64,000 nt of DNA from Mycobacterium tilburgii. Its GTDB lineage: Bacteria; Actinomycetota; Actinomycetes; Mycobacteriales; Mycobacteriaceae. Below the pieces are notes generated by a model. It ran no database searches. It saw nothing but the letters and a program-made list of their open reading frames with translations, and had not been told where the DNA came from. The DNA lies in NCBI RefSeq assembly GCF_902168065.1, contig NZ_LR655691.1, positions 1 through 64,000 of the forward strand. Reading direction: 5' to 3'. Positions 40,903-56,765 of the stretch are shown piece by piece. Both the position numbers and the translations under genes were made by a program. Each line of letters begins with the position of its first letter. Position 1 is the first letter of the stretch.

Positions 40903-41913
40903 GTGGCCGAACTGAAGCTTGGATATAAGGCGTCCGCTGAACAATTTGCTCCGCGTGAGCTCGTCGAACTTACTGTGGCCGCCGAAGAACACGGCATGGA
41001 CAGCGCTACGGTCAGCGATCATTTTCAACCCTGGCGGCACGAGGGCGGGCACGCCCCGCTCTCGCTGGCGTGGATGACCGCCGTCGGCGAGCGCACCAAA
41101 CGACTCCAGCTGGGGACGTCGGTGCTCACCCCGACGTTCCGCTACAACCCCGCCGTCATCGCGCAGGCGTTCGCGACGATGGGCTGCCTCTACCCGGACC
41201 GCATCTTCCTCGGTGTCGGGACCGGGGAATCGCTCAATGAGATCGCCACCGGGTACGAGGGCGAATGGCCGGAGTTCAAGGAGCGCTACGCCCGGCTCCG
41301 CGAGTCGGTGCGGCTGATGCGTGAGCTGTGGCTGGGCGATCGGGTCGACTTCGAGGGCGAATATTACCACACCAAGGGCGCTTCCATCTATGACGTGCCC
41401 GAGGGCGGCATCCCCATCTACATCGCGGCGGGTGGTCCGCAGGTCGCCAAGTACGCCGGCCGCGCCGGTGACGGCTCCATCTGCACCTCCGGCAAGGGGG
41501 AGGAGCTGTATAAAGACAAGCTCATTCCCGCGATGCGGGAGGGCGCCGAAGCGGCGGGCAAAAATCCTGATGACATCGACCGGATGATCGAGATCAAGAT
41601 CTCCTACGACACCGATCCCGAGCGGGCGCTGGAAAACTGCCGGTTCTGGGCACCGCTGTCCCTGACGGCCGAACAGAAGACCAGCATCCACGACCCGCTC
41701 GAGATGGAGAAAGCCGCCGACGAGCTGCCGATCGAACAGGTCGCCAAGCGGTGGATCGTCTCCTCGGACCCCGACGAGGCCGTCGAAAAGGTCGGGCAAT
41801 ACGTGGAATGGGGCCTCAACCATTTGGTGTTCCACGCACCAGGACACGATCAGCGCCGGTTCCTCACCCTCTTCGAGAAGGACCTGGCGCCCAGGTTGCG
41901 ACGACTTGCCTGA
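40903..41913 (+). CDS. fgd1: F420-dependent glucose-6-phosphate dehydrogenase
   Basis: Oxidises glucose 6-phosphate with cofactor F420, the main source of reduced F420 used by mycobacterial reductases, including those that activate nitroimidazole drugs. LLM-fold TIM barrel of 336 residues, the H37Rv length, from GTG 40903 ([19 protein letters not shown]). Family residues are in [18 protein letters not shown] (Asp/His near F420), [19 protein letters not shown] and [16 protein letters not shown]. The frame is open upstream to TTG 40885 only because of the leader duplication. Overlaps the broken pta gene by 8 nt. Intact, unlike the LLM monooxygenases nearby. Confidence 0.96.
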   Translation: MAELKLGYKASAEQFAPRELVELTVAAEEHGMDSATVSDHFQPWRHEGGHAPLSLAWMTAVGERTKRLQLGTSVLTPTFRYNPAVIAQAFATMGCLYPDRIFLGVGTGESLNEIATGYEGEWPEFKERYARLRESVRLMRELWLGDRVDFEGEYYHTKGASIYDVPEGGIPIYIAAGGPQVAKYAGRAGDGSICTSGKGEELYKDKLIPAMREGAEAAGKNPDDIDRMIEIKISYDTDPERALENCRFWAPLSLTAEQKTSIHDPLEMEKAADELPIEQVAKRWIVSSDPDEAVEKVGQYVEWGLNHLVFHAPGHDQRRFLTLFEKDLAPRLRRLA

Positions 41914-43868
41914 CACCGCGCCAGCCGCTTCGGCGATCTACATCGCGGCGCCCGAGCCGGAGACCGGCAAATCGACGATCGCGTTGGGATTGCTGAATCG
42001 GTTGACCGCAACGGTCGCCAAAGTTGGTGGGTTCCAGCCGATTAAGCGGGTTTCCGGTGTCGGTGGGTCGCCGGAGCAGCGCCACTACATCTTGGAGCTG
42101 CTGCTGACGCGTACCACCGCGGACCTGTCCTACGAGCAGTGCGTGGGCGCCACCTACCAGGACATCCATGCCGAGATCGACGCCGCGCTCGCCAACATCG
42201 TCGATGCGTATCACGCCATGGCGCAGGCCTGTGATGCGGTGGTGATCGTCGGCAGCGACTACACCGATGTCACCACGCCCGCCGAGCTTTCGGTCAATGC
42301 CGCGCATCGCGGTTAATCTCGGTGCCCCCGTGCTGCTGGCGGTGCGCGCGAAAGGGCGTTCGGCCGAGCAGACCGCGACGGTCGTCGGGGTGTCTCTGGC
42401 CGAACTGGCCACCCAGCGCGCGCACACTGCGGCAATGGTGGCCAGTCGGTGCGAGCCAGCCGAGATGAGCGTGGCCGCCGAAGCGCTCGGCAGATTAGAG
42501 CCCACCCAGCTATGTGATGCCGGACGATCCGGTGCTCGCGGCGCCGACCGTGGAGGAGCTGCGGCAGGCCGTACGCGGGACGCTGGTCAGCGGGGACACC
42601 GAGTTGGTCGAGCGTGAGGCGATGGGCGTGCTGGTGGCCGGTATGACGGCCGACCACGTGCTGGAGCGGTTGCGCGACGGCATGACGGTGATCACCCTGG
42701 GCGACCGCTCCGACGTCGTGCTAGCCGCCGCGAGTTCCCATGCGGCCGAAGGGTTTCCATCGCTGGCGTGCATCGTGTTCAACGGTGGCTTCCAGCTGCA
42801 CCCGTCGATCGCGGCGCTGGTCGCCGGGCTTAGGCTGCGCCTGCCAATCATCGGGAACGACCCGGGGACCTACGACACGGCCAACGCGGCGTTCCTGGCG
42901 GGGGCGGGTCACCGCTGGCTCGCAACGCAAGATCTACACCGCGCTGGAGTTGATGGAGCATCACTTCGACATCACCGAGCTCGTTGCCCAGCTTGCCATT
43001 CCTATCCCGACGGTGACGACTCCGCAGATGTTAACTTATCGGTTGACCCAGATGGCGCGGGCGGACTGCCGGCACATCATGCTGCCCGAAGGCGACGACG
43101 ACCGAATCCTCAAGGCCGCCGGTCGGGTGCTCAAACGCCGCATCGTCGACCTGACCATTTTGGGCGATGAGGGCCGAATCCGTTTACGCTCAGCAGAACT
43201 CGGTGTCGCATGCACGATGCGACGATCCTCGATCCGTACGACGAGGACTTGTGCAACCAGTTCGCCTGCAGATACGCGGAGCTGCGTAAAGCCAAAGATA
43301 TCACCTTAGAGCATGCCCACGAGTTCATGCATGACGTCTCGTATTTTGGCACCATGCTGTTCTACAACGGCACGGTGTCCGGTGCCGCCCACACCACCGC
43401 CCATACGGTGCGCCCGGCGTTCGAGATCATCCGGACCGTCCTGGACGTCTCGACCGTGTCGAGCATCTTCCTGATGTTCCTGCCCGATCGGGTGCTCGTC
43501 TACGGTGACTGCGCGATCGTCTCGGACCCCGCACCCGAACAGCTCGCCGATATCGCGATCAGCTCGGCGCGCACCGCCGCGTGGTTCGGCATCGAGCCGA
43601 GGGTGGCGCTGCTGTCCTATTCCACCGGCGATTCGGGAAGTGGGGCGCTGCTCGCCGGTGGCCGGTCACGCGACGGTGCTGATTTTTCCCAACCTCAATA
43701 CCGGCAACAACACCTACAAGGCGGTGCAGCGCAGTGCTGGGGCCATCGCGATCGGACCGGTGCTACAGGGTCTGCGTAAGCCGGTGAACGATCTGTCCCG
43801 CGGTGCGCTGATTGAAGACATCGTCAACACCATTGCGATCACCGCTATCCAGGCGCAGGGCGTCGGCC

Positions 43869-43876
<8 letters not shown>
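41906..43876 (+). pseudogene. pta: Phosphate acetyltransferase, multiply frameshifted
   Basis: Interconverts acetyl-CoA and acetyl phosphate; about 690 residues in H37Rv. TTG 41906 begins [20 protein letters not shown] (BioD-like N-terminal domain). Frames then change near 42305, 42500 (YVMPDDPVLAAPTVEELRQA), 42930 (KIYTALELMEHHFDITELVA), 43200 and 43650. [20 protein letters not shown] and [16 protein letters not shown] are the C-terminal catalytic domain, but about 45 codons before [20 protein letters not shown] are deleted. The end overlaps the ackA start. The many lesions mean function was lost long ago. Confidence 0.9.
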
Positions 43877-45029
<1,153 letters not shown>

Positions 45030-45035
45030 CCCCGC

Positions 45036-45101
45036 TTGAGTGTGCACTTGCGGCGTTGAATGTTTTGTCCAGGGCGGGGCGCATCGGCGTGTCGCCGCCG
45101 C
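45036..45101. repeat. Palindromic intergenic element, copy 1
   Basis: Starts TTGAGTGTGCACTTGCGGCG (45036-45055) and contains GGCGTGTCGCCGCCGC (45086-45101), which can pair through GCGGCG/CGCCGC. It is 19 of 20 identical at its start to the element at 46026 and in the same orientation. It lies 6 nt after the ackA stop. Confidence 0.75.
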
Positions 45102-45170
45102 ACACGCACACGCAACGCCCCTGTGCATAACTGAATTCACGGTCGGGACCGCTGTGCCAGGGTTCCCGTC

Positions 45171-46029
45171 ATGTGGGATCTGAGTCAGCCGTTCATCGGC
45201 AGCGAGGCATCGGCGTCCGGCGTCCTGAACTGGCCTCAATTTGCGCACGCGCTACCGCGCGGTGTTCTCCAACGTCTATCTGTCCCGGCACGTCGAGGCG
45301 TCGCTTCAGTCGCGCACGGTCGCGGCCTGGCTGTGGTCGAGGCGTCGCGGCATCGTCGCGGGGTCCGCCGCTGCGGCATGGCACGACGCAGGTGGATCCC
45401 CGACGGCGTCCCGATCGAACTGCTCCATGCCAGCACACGCGCTCCCCACGGTATCCTCTCGAGACGGGATACGCTGCTGGACAACGAATTCAGGTCGTCG
45501 GTGGGCTGCACGTCACCACGCCGGAGCGGACGGCCTTCAACATCGTCCGTCGCGGGGCGATTCGATTGCGATGGTCCGGTTGAATACGCTTGCGCAGGCA
45601 ACGGGTGTCAAGGTAGACGACGCGCTTCGCGTCGCGAGCGATCACCTGCGCTCACCGGGGCTGCGCCGCCTCGAGTCGCTAGAGCTGGTTGATGCGGGCG
45701 CTCAGTCGCCGCGCGAGAACTATCTGCGGTTGCTGCTGATCGACGCGGGTCTGCCGCGGCCGCGGACTCAGATCCCGGTCGTCGGGGTGGACGGCATGCT
45801 GGTGGCCTACCTCGATTTGGGCTGGGAGGACTGCATGGTAGGGGTGGAATACGACGGCGAGCAGCATCAAACGGATCGACGGCAATATCTCAAGGACATC
45901 CGCCGGCTGGAAACCGTCGAGCAGCTGGGCTGGACGGTCGTTCGGGTGGTGGCTGAGAACCGGCCCGCCGCGATCGTGAGGCGGGTTCGTGCTGCTCTCG
46001 CCGCCTCGAGTGTGCAGCAACGGTTTTGA
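45171..46029 (+). pseudogene. DUF559-domain (AbiEi-like / PD-(D/E)XK-fold) protein, frameshifted
   Basis: Mycobacterial family with an N-terminal AbiEi-antitoxin-like helix-turn-helix and a C-terminal endonuclease-fold DUF559 domain, about 280 residues. ATG 45171 (MWDLSQPFIGSEASASGVL) shifts to LRTRYRAVFSNVYLSRHVEA, then near 45380 to WIPDGVPIELLHASTRAPHG, near 45480 to VVGGLHVTTPERTAFNIVRR, and near 45565 to DSIAMVRLNTLAQATG. The nuclease-like domain MVGVEYDGEQHQTDRRQYLK then DIRRLETVEQLGWTVVRVVA is intact at the end. At least four shifts. Palindromic elements sit on both sides. Confidence 0.82.
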
Positions 46030-46084
46030 GTGTGCACTGGCGGCGGGGTGTGCGGGCGTGTCGCCGCCGCGAGAGCACACTCAA
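46026..46084. repeat. Palindromic intergenic element, copy 2
   Basis: Outer arms TTGAGTGTGC (46026-46035) and GCACACTCAA (46075-46084) are perfect; inner arms GGCGGCG (46039-46045) and CGCCGCC (46062-46068) also pair, giving a compound stem-loop. It overlaps the DUF559 stop and lies 27 nt before the convergent end of pknG, so it may also end transcription from both sides. Related to copy 1 at 45036. Confidence 0.75.
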
Positions 46085-46110
46085 CGTCGCAGACGCACAG
46101 GGCCGCACAC

Positions 46111-49345
<3,235 letters not shown>

Positions 49346-49346
<1 letters not shown>

Positions 49347-50665
49347 TATCGATACTCTTTCAGCCGCGGCCACAGGCCCAGGGCGACCGCGACGGCCGCG
49401 CCGAGGCTGAGCACCACGCCGCCGACCTGGGCGCCGGACAGTCCGCTGCGTGCGTTGACCACGTCGTTGCGCAGGCGGGTACGGCTCTGCGTCATCGCCT
49501 TGCCCAGCTGATCCTCGAGTTTGTCGAACGCCGGGGTCGAGTCGTCCTCGGCGCTGCCCAGTGCGATCTGGGTGGCGGCGCGGTAGTTGCCGACCGAGAT
49601 GTAGGAGTTGATGCGATCGTTGGCCTGACGCCACCGCACCAACAGCTCGTCGGCGCCTTGCAGATCGGCTTTGTCGACGGCGTCGTTGCGGGCCATGTAG
49701 TGGTCGATCTGCTCGTGCATGTAGTCGATGCGCTGATAGAACGACTGCTTGCGGATCTGCTCGTCGCCGCGCCGAATCAGCGACAGCGTTTCGTCGGCCC
49801 GGGCTTGCTGGGCGGTGATCGCCACGTTGGTCGCGGTCTTCAGCGACGCGGCCGCCGTGTCCTTTGCGCTTCGACTGGCGGCCGTGGAGATTGTCAGCGC
49901 GGTTCCGACCCAGACCACCATGACGAGAATACCGAGAGCACCCACCACCAGGCCCGGGTTGATTCGGCGCCGGGTCCGCCGGGCCAGCCAGCGATGCGAG
50001 AACAGACCGAACGCCACCGTGGTGGCGACGACCAGAATGACCGGGGCCGGGAAGTGCGTGGACGCAGTGGTTTCCGTGTCCACCCGCTCCGAGGTCGCCC
50101 GGTACAACTGGGCGGCGTCCGGCAGGATCGTCGACTGCATCAGACCTGAGGCTTCCGACAGATACGACGACCCCACCGGGTTGCCCTCCCGGTTGTTGGT
50201 CCGCGCGATCTCGATCAACCCCGTATAGACGGCCAACTCGGCGTTGATCTTGCCGAGCAGCTGCACCAACGGTTCATCGGTCAGCCCACTCGATGCCCGG
50301 GTCACGGCCACCGCCGCATCGGTGATGGCCTGCTCGTACCGCAGCCGCACCGGCCACGGCTCGGCCTGGGCGATGAACGCGGTGGCCGCCGCGGCGTCGG
50401 CCACCGACAGCGTGGTGTAGAGCCGTCCGGCCGCAAAGGCCAGCGGCTCGGTGTGGTTGAGCACGGTGGTCAGCACTTGCTGGCGATGGTTGATGGTCGT
50501 CGAGGTGGCGAACGCGCTCGACACACCGAGTGCCGCCAGCAAAATGCCGATTGTCAGGATGCGTCCTGGGGTCGTCGAGAAGAACCACCAGCGAGGGTGG
50601 GCCGGTTCGCCCGGCGACCGCGACCCCAGCGGCTCGGTCGACGGATGCGCCAGCTCAACCGTCAC
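49346..50665 (-). CDS. glnX: Membrane sensor GlnX (Rv0412c homologue)
   Basis: Transmembrane protein of 439 residues proposed to relay GlnH binding to PknG. Helices: ILTIGILLAALGVSSAFATS (about residue 45), PVILVVATTVAFGLFSHRWL and LVVGALGILVMVVWVGTALT in the middle, and VVLSLGAAVAVALGLWP near the end; the extracytoplasmic segments between them are helical, as in four-helix sensor domains. GTG 50665 (VTVELAHPSTEPLG) gives the H37Rv length; the frame is open to 50785 but without homology. First gene of glnX-glnH-pknG. Confidence 0.92.
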
Positions 50666-50796
50666 GTGTCTGCAGACCTCAACTTTCGGCCACCGGAGTG
50701 CACTGTTCGAAGGCGTATAAGCAAATTCTAAGAGCATGTCGGGACTGATGGGGGAGGCAGACCCAAGTTCGCTGATCGCCTGCATATCCTGAACGC

Positions 50797-51438
50797 GTGC
50801 AAGGCGACGGCGACGGCTGGGTGATCTCCGACAGCGGCGCCCACTACTGGGGTCGGTACGGCGCGGCCGGTCTGTTGTTGCGGGCGCCCCGCCCCGACGG
50901 CACCCCTGCCGTGCTGCTGCAACACCGGGCGATGTGGAGCCATCAGGGTGGCACCTGGGGTTTGCCGGGCGGCGCTCGGGACAGTCACGAAACCCCAGAG
51001 GATACCGCGGTTCGCGAGGCCCACGAGGAGGCGGGTCTGCCCGTCGAGCGGTTGGCGGTGCGGGCCACGGTGGTCACCGCCGAGGTCGCCGGGCGCGGCG
51101 GCACCCAATGGAGCTACACCACAGTCGTCGCCGACGCTGGCGAGTTGCTGCACACCGTGCCCAACCGGGAGAGCGCCGAAATGCGTTGGGTCGCCGAGGA
51201 CGAGGTGGCCGAGCTGCTGTTGCACCCCGGTTTCGCGGCGAGCTGGCAACGGCTGCGCACCGCGCAGGCGCGGGTGCCACTGGAGGACACCGACGAACGG
51301 CGTCAGCAGCTGCCGCGCACCCTCGAGATCGAAGCCGGCGTCTTCGTCTGGTGCATGCCGGGCCCGCGGCTGCGGGCCGATGAGCCGCCCTCGCAGCTGA
51401 GCCCGCAGATCAGCTCGCTGCTAGAAGCGCTGACCTGA
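50797..51438 (+). CDS. mutT3: Nudix hydrolase MutT3
   Basis: Nucleotide-sanitising hydrolase (8-oxo-dGTP type in related enzymes), 213 residues. The Nudix box reads [20 protein letters not shown] then EAGL, matching GX5EX7REUXEEXGU at about residues 58-80. [15 protein letters not shown] precedes it. GTG start at 50797, divergent from glnX. The last 29 nt overlap the convergent thiE stop region, a tail-to-tail overlap that limits independent change of either C-terminus. Intact. Confidence 0.93.
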   Translation: MQGDGDGWVISDSGAHYWGRYGAAGLLLRAPRPDGTPAVLLQHRAMWSHQGGTWGLPGGARDSHETPEDTAVREAHEEAGLPVERLAVRATVVTAEVAGRGGTQWSYTTVVADAGELLHTVPNRESAEMRWVAEDEVAELLLHPGFAASWQRLRTAQARVPLEDTDERRQQLPRTLEIEAGVFVWCMPGPRLRADEPPSQLSPQISSLLEALT

Positions 51439-52102
51439 GCTTTTCTGCCGCCGCGCGCGGGTCCTCGGCCGTGGTGATCGCCCGCACCACCACGATCCGC
51501 CGGGCGCCGGCGTCCAGCACCTCGGGCAGCCGCCGCGCATCGATGCCGCCGATCGCGAACCACGGCTTGTCGCCGTCGGCGCTGGGGTTCTGTTGCGCGG
51601 CGGTGCGGATCAGTCCCAGACCCGGCGCGGTTCGGCCGGGTTTGGTGAACGTCGGCCAGCACGGCCCCACGCACAAGTAGTCGACGTCGCCGGCCGCGCC
51701 GATTCGGGCGGCCGCGACCTGTTCCGCGTCATGCGTGGACAGACCGATCAGCGTGTCCGGGCCGGCGATGTCGCGGGCCACGGCCGGCGACAGGTCGCCT
51801 TGGCCCAGGTGCAGAACGTCGGCGCCGGCGGCGCGGGCGATGTCGGCGCGATCGTTGACGGCGAACAGCGCGCCGTGCCGGTGGGCCGCGTCCGCGAGGA
51901 TTTCGCAGGCGGCCAACTCGTCGCGGGCCTCGAGCGGCCCGAACCGCTGCTCGCCGGGCGACCCCTTGTCACGCAGCTGAATGATGTCCACTCCGCCCGC
52001 CACCGCCGCCTCGGCGAACTGGGCCAAATCGCCGCGCTCGCGCCGCGCGTCGGTACAGAGATAAAGTTTTGCGGAAGTTAGTCGGGTAACACGTGGATGC
52101 AC
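51410..52102 (-). CDS. thiE: Thiamine-phosphate synthase ThiE
   Basis: Joins the pyrimidine (HMP-PP) and thiazole phosphates into thiamine phosphate. TIM-barrel protein of 230 residues with [18 protein letters not shown] near residue 38, [49 protein letters not shown] and [15 protein letters not shown], which form the diphosphate and product sites. ATG 52102. It is divergent from thiO; the TPP riboswitch in the intergenic gap is on the thiO strand only. Intact. Confidence 0.95.
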   Translation of the reverse strand: MHPRVTRLTSAKLYLCTDARRERGDLAQFAEAAVAGGVDIIQLRDKGSPGEQRFGPLEARDELAACEILADAAHRHGALFAVNDRADIARAAGADVLHLGQGDLSPAVARDIAGPDTLIGLSTHDAEQVAAARIGAAGDVDYLCVGPCWPTFTKPGRTAPGLGLIRTAAQQNPSADGDKPWFAIGGIDARRLPEVLDAGARRIVVVRAITTAEDPRAAAEKLRSALLAAS

Positions 52103-52147
52103 ACAATGACGCTAGCGCGCTAGCGTGGTACCCGGACAATTTTAGAG

Positions 52148-52255
52148 ACACGGGAGTCCCGGGTGATTGCGGGGCTGAGAATGGGCACATCCAGAGCCAC
52201 CGGACCTGCCCTTACCGTCACACCTGATCCGGATCATGCCGGCGAAGGGAGCTGG
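52148..52255 (+). promoter_or_regulatory. TPP riboswitch (THI element) controlling thiOSG
   Basis: The RNA contains the conserved pyrimidine-sensor GGGGCTGAGA (52170-52179) and the pyrophosphate-sensor strand CACCTGATCCGGATCATGCC ending GGCGAAGGGAG (52220-52251). The 3' P1 strand, with GGGAG, is also the likely Shine-Dalgarno of thiO 8 nt downstream, so ligand binding should block translation of the thiO-thiS-thiG operon. Confidence 0.95.
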
Positions 52256-52257
52256 GG

Positions 52258-53270
52258 ATGATTTCAAGCAAACAGACGCTGGCCGTCATTGGCGGCGGTG
52301 TCATTGGGCTGTCCGTGGCGCGTCGAGCGGTTCAGGCCGGCTGGTCGGTGCGGGTGCACCGCACCGACGTGCGGGGCGCGTCCTGGGTCGCCGGGGGCAT
52401 GCTGGCGCCGCACAGCGAGGGCTGGCCGGGCGAGGAGCACCTGCTGCGATTGGGCCTTGACTCGCTGCGGCTGTGGCACGAGGGCGGTTACCTGGATGGG
52501 TTGCCGCCGGGTGTGATCACCGCGCGGGAGTCGCTGGTGGTGGCCGTGGACCGGGCCGACGTCGCCGATCTGCGCACGGTCGCGGAGTGGCTGGAGGCCC
52601 AGGGCCATCTGGTCATCTGGGAGTCGGCGGCGCGTGACGTCGAACCCCTGCTGGCGCAAGGTATCCGACACGGTTTTCGGGCGCCCACCGAGATGGCCGT
52701 GGGCAACCGCGCCGTGGTGGATGCGCTGGAGGCGGACTGCGAACGTCGTGGCGTCACGTGGGCGCCGCCGGCCGAGGACCTGTCGCGGGTGGAGGGTGAC
52801 GCGGTGGTGATCGCCAACGGTATCGACGCACCGACGTTGTGGCCCGGCCTGGCGGTGCACCCGGTCAAGGGTGAGGTGCTGCGACTGCGCTGGCGCAAGG
52901 GGTGTATGCCGTTGCTGCGCAGGGTTGTTCGCGCCCGCGTGCACGGACGCCAGGTCTACGTGGTGCCGCGCCCGGACGGGGTGGTGGTCGGCGCGACGCA
53001 GTATGAGCACGGCCGCGACACCGCCCCGGTGGTGTCCGGCGTACGCGACCTACTCGACGACGCGTGCGCGGTGCTGCCGGCGCTAGGTGAGTACGAACTG
53101 GCCGAATGCGCGGCCGGGCTGCGCCCGATGACGCCGGATAATCTGCCGCTGGTAGGCCGCCTGGACAAGCGCACGCTGGTGGCGGCCGGGCACGGCCGGT
53201 CGGGTTTCCTGCTGGCGCCGTGGACAGCGGAACAGATCGTCGGCGAACTTGCTCCGGTCGGGGCGCGCTC

Positions 53271-53274
<4 letters not shown>
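52258..53274 (+). CDS. thiO: Glycine oxidase ThiO
   Basis: FAD enzyme converting glycine to iminoglycine (dehydroglycine) for the thiazole ring of thiamine; 338 residues. The dinucleotide-binding fold is TLAVIGGGVIGLSVARRAVQ (residues 6-25), and the DAO-family C-terminus has GVVVGATQYEHGRDT, LRPMTPDNLPLVGRL and AAGHGRSGFLLAPWTAEQIV. The start ATG follows the riboswitch directly. The stop overlaps thiS by 4 nt (ATGA). Intact. Confidence 0.95.
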
Positions 53275-54343
<1,069 letters not shown>

Positions 54344-54491
54344 ATCGTCAACTCCTGAAAATAGTTCAACCGCTCAGCGGGCCGCGCTGACGATATTCGT
54401 GTTGTGAGAATGATCGTAGGGATAAACCCCCGGACGCAACCCATTCCGCCGAATACCATTTACATCGGCATCATTTGGTGTGGGTCAGCCG

Positions 54492-54940
54492 TTATTTCGC
54501 CACGATTTGGTACAGCGCGGGCACATCGGCCCCGGCGGTGCGGATCACGCCCACAGCATGTTCTTGCCGGTGTTGGCCCAAATGATCTCGGCGTGGTTCT
54601 GAAAGGTCCTCCACGCAATTGATCCCGCGGTCGTGGTCGAGCTGCCCTGATGTCAGAGCGTGGGCGCGGGCTTGTCCCCGCAGTTGCTCAGGGTGTCGCC
54701 GCCGATGAGTGCATTAAACGAGCTCGTGGGACCGTCGTCGCCGAACAGTAAGTACTTGGCCAGGATCGGCTCGGTCAGGTCGGGGCTCGTCCCGCACCAG
54801 GTAGGCCAGTGCACCGCGGGGAACCGGCTGGGTGGTGCAGTTGTTCAGCCCATACCCTTTCGAGAGCACGCTGGCCAGTGTGTTCTCCGCCGCATTGCCG
54901 GTGTCGGGATCGGCCGCCACGGGGGCGGCCGATCCCGACC
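54492..54940 (-). pseudogene. Extracytoplasmic sensor-like domain protein, broken
   Basis: Reads NAAENTLASVLSKGYGLNNC then TTQPVPRGALAYLV, shifts near 54785, and continues TEPILAKYLLFGDDGPTSSF and LIGGDTLSNCGDKPAPTL before a stop; downstream pieces (AGSIAWRTFQNHAEIIWANT, VPALYQIVAK) end at 54492. This pattern of paired cysteines resembles a mycobacterial exported domain found alone or attached to kinases; I cannot name it with confidence. The 5' end is replaced by a perfect 16-bp inverted repeat. Confidence 0.65.
54903..54939. repeat. Perfect 16-bp inverted repeat at the 5' limit of the sensor remnant
   Basis: GTCGGGATCGGCCGCC (54903-54918) and its exact reverse complement (54924-54939) are separated by 5 nt. 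Homology of the minus-strand remnant begins right at this hairpin. The same arm length and setting as the repeat at 6053-6093. Confidence 0.8.
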
Positions 54941-55029
54941 GTGGGGGCCGCCGCCCCTCGCGCCACCGTGGCTAGGTAACCCATTCCGCGCGACCGTAGG
55001 ATCGTGCGTCGGTCGGTCAATACAATCCG

Positions 55030-55218
55030 TTGGTGAGCGGGTTGTGAGCACAGGGCCAGTAAGGCGAGGCGCAGGCGGCCGCCGATGCCGCCAAGGAGTG
55101 GGTGAAGTGGTCGCTCATCGCCGTGTTCGTTAGCGCCGTCCTCTACGCCATCGTTCTGGGAATCATCGCCCTGACCGTTGACACCTCGACATCTACTACC
55201 CTGGCCGCGATGCGCTGA
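55030..55218 (+). pseudogene. CD225/dispanin-type membrane protein, 3' remnant
   Basis: Readable as EAQAAADAAKEWVKWSLIAV then FVSAVLYAIVLGIIALTV, the second half of a two-helix CD225 protein, ending at 55218. Stops and loss of the first helix and the proline-rich N-terminus show it is broken. CD225 genes often sit next to DUF2752 genes in actinobacteria, and the DUF2752 gene follows 22 nt downstream. Confidence 0.68.
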
Positions 55219-55240
55219 AAAGCGGGCTACGCTCGCGGTC

Positions 55241-55660
55241 ATGCGCCAGGGACATGTTGCGGTTAAACTCGGCGCCCCGCTGGTGGTCGCCGCGTCCGCC
55301 ACGTTGGTGTGCGCCGCGACCTGGCTGGGCGACCCGACCACGCCGGGTGGGCCCCTGCCGGTATGCCCCACCAAGGCGCTGCTCGGCATCGACTGCCCAG
55401 GCTGCGGCAGTCTGCGAATGCTGTATTCGCTGCTGCACGGCAACCTGATGGCCGCCGCCAGGTTCAATGCGTTGGGTCTGGCGGCGGTCGTGCTGTTGGT
55501 GTGGGCGTATGCGGTGTGGACCTACGGTCAAGTCAAGGGCCGGCACATCCGAAGCTGGCAGCACCAGCGCTGGTCAGCCGCGGTGGTGCTGTCGTTGGTC
55601 ATGGTTTGGTTTGTGGTGCGCAACATTTCGTTTGCCCCATTTAGCGGGCTGTATGTCTGA
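55241..55660 (+). CDS. DUF2752 membrane protein
   Basis: Small integral membrane protein of 139 residues, function unknown. The DUF2752 signature is CPTKALLGIDCPGCGSLRML (about residues 43-62), flanked by helices APLVVAASATLVCAATWLG, FNALGLAAVVLLVWAYAVWT and WSAAVVLSLVMVWFVVRN. ATG 55241 is the first in-frame start after the CD225 remnant. It is intact although its usual partner is lost, so either it works alone or decay has not reached it yet. Confidence 0.85.
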   Translation: MRQGHVAVKLGAPLVVAASATLVCAATWLGDPTTPGGPLPVCPTKALLGIDCPGCGSLRMLYSLLHGNLMAAARFNALGLAAVVLLVWAYAVWTYGQVKGRHIRSWQHQRWSAAVVLSLVMVWFVVRNISFAPFSGLYV

Positions 55661-55680
55661 AACGTCTAACCTTAGACGCG

Positions 55681-56765
55681 ATGGTGAACAAATCCCGAGC
55701 GTTGGCGGCGATCCTTGCCGCGGTCGCCCTCGCCGCGACGCTGAGCGGCTGCTTCCATCGGTCGGCGAACTCGCAGCCGGCCAGTAACCCGCGGCGGCGG
55801 AATTCGCCGGGGCGCTGCACAACAAGGTCACCGCCGACGCCATGATGGTGCATCTGACGAAGCTGCAAGACATCGCGAACGCCAATAACGGCACCCGAGC
55901 GGTTGGCATCCCCGGCTACTTCCCGCAACACGTCGAATCGCTGAACCTCGATGGACAGGGGACACCGGGCTATGACGCCAGCGTCGAGTATGTGGAAAAA
56001 GCCTTGCGGGACAAAAGCTTCGACGTCGCCACGCCCTAGTGCTACCGGCTGTACGCCGTGTCACCGGGCAAGCCGTCGCTGACAATCGCCGGCAGCACCT
56101 ATTCGGTGGACCAGGCCTCGCTGCTGGTCCGGACGCCGCGCGACGGTCTGACCGGCCCACCGGTGCGTCCTGGGCAACCGTAGGGTTACGCTGTGGGCGA
56201 TTATCCGGCGACGCTGCCCGCAGGGGCGATCGCCGTCGTCGACGACGCTCGGTGCTCGGTGGTCGACAAGCAGAACAGCGCGAAGGCCAGGGGCGTGGCG
56301 GCGCTGATCGTGGTGAGCGCGCCCAGCGGTCAGGGTGCCCCGCCGAACTTGTTTCAACCCCTGACGATGCCCGTGGCCGTGGTCGGTAGTTACGGCGGCA
56401 ACGCGCTGGCCCGCACCACCGCATCGGTACGCCTGGTGCTCGACGCCGAGAACATCAACGTGACCACACGAAACGTTCTGGCGCAGACCAAGACCGGCTC
56501 GACGAAAGACGTCATCATGGTCGGCGCCCATCTGGACGGACCGTGCACCGGACCAGGCATCAACGACAACGGATCCGGCGTGGCCGCCGTGTTGGAAACC
56601 GCGTTACAGGTCGGCCCACTGGCGCCGGTGAACAACGCGGTGTGGTTCGTGTTCTGGGGAGCCGACGAGGATGGCCTCAACGGGGTGCTGGATTACGTGT
56701 TCGGTCTGAACGACGAGCAGCTCAACGACATCGCGATGTACCTGAACTTCAATCTGCTCGGTCTG
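55681..56765 (+). pseudogene. lpqL: Lipoprotein aminopeptidase LpqL (M28), frameshifted with stops
   Basis: Secreted zinc aminopeptidase, about 500 residues when whole. ATG 55681 encodes MVNKSRALAAILAAVALAAT with lipobox LSGC; shifts follow near 55780, then EFAGALHNKVTADAMMVHLT and a TAG after SFDVATP (56037). A second TAG precedes GYAVGDYPATLPAGAIAVVD. The peptidase domain VIMVGAHLDGPCTGPGINDN then GSGVAAVLETALQVG keeps zinc-ligand candidates HLD and ND, and WFVFWGADEDGLNGVLDYVF follows. The gene ends after NDIAMYLNFNLLG, where it is fused to another remnant. Confidence 0.87.

Noticed and set aside
40885..40903. Longer fgd1 start at TTG 40885
   Set aside because: The extra residues MEYKER come from the duplicated leader; the GTG at 40903 gives the family-typical start and length.
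45171..46029. Active restriction or abortive-infection system
   Set aside because: The DUF559 gene is a single broken gene with at least four frameshifts and no methylase or toxin partner.
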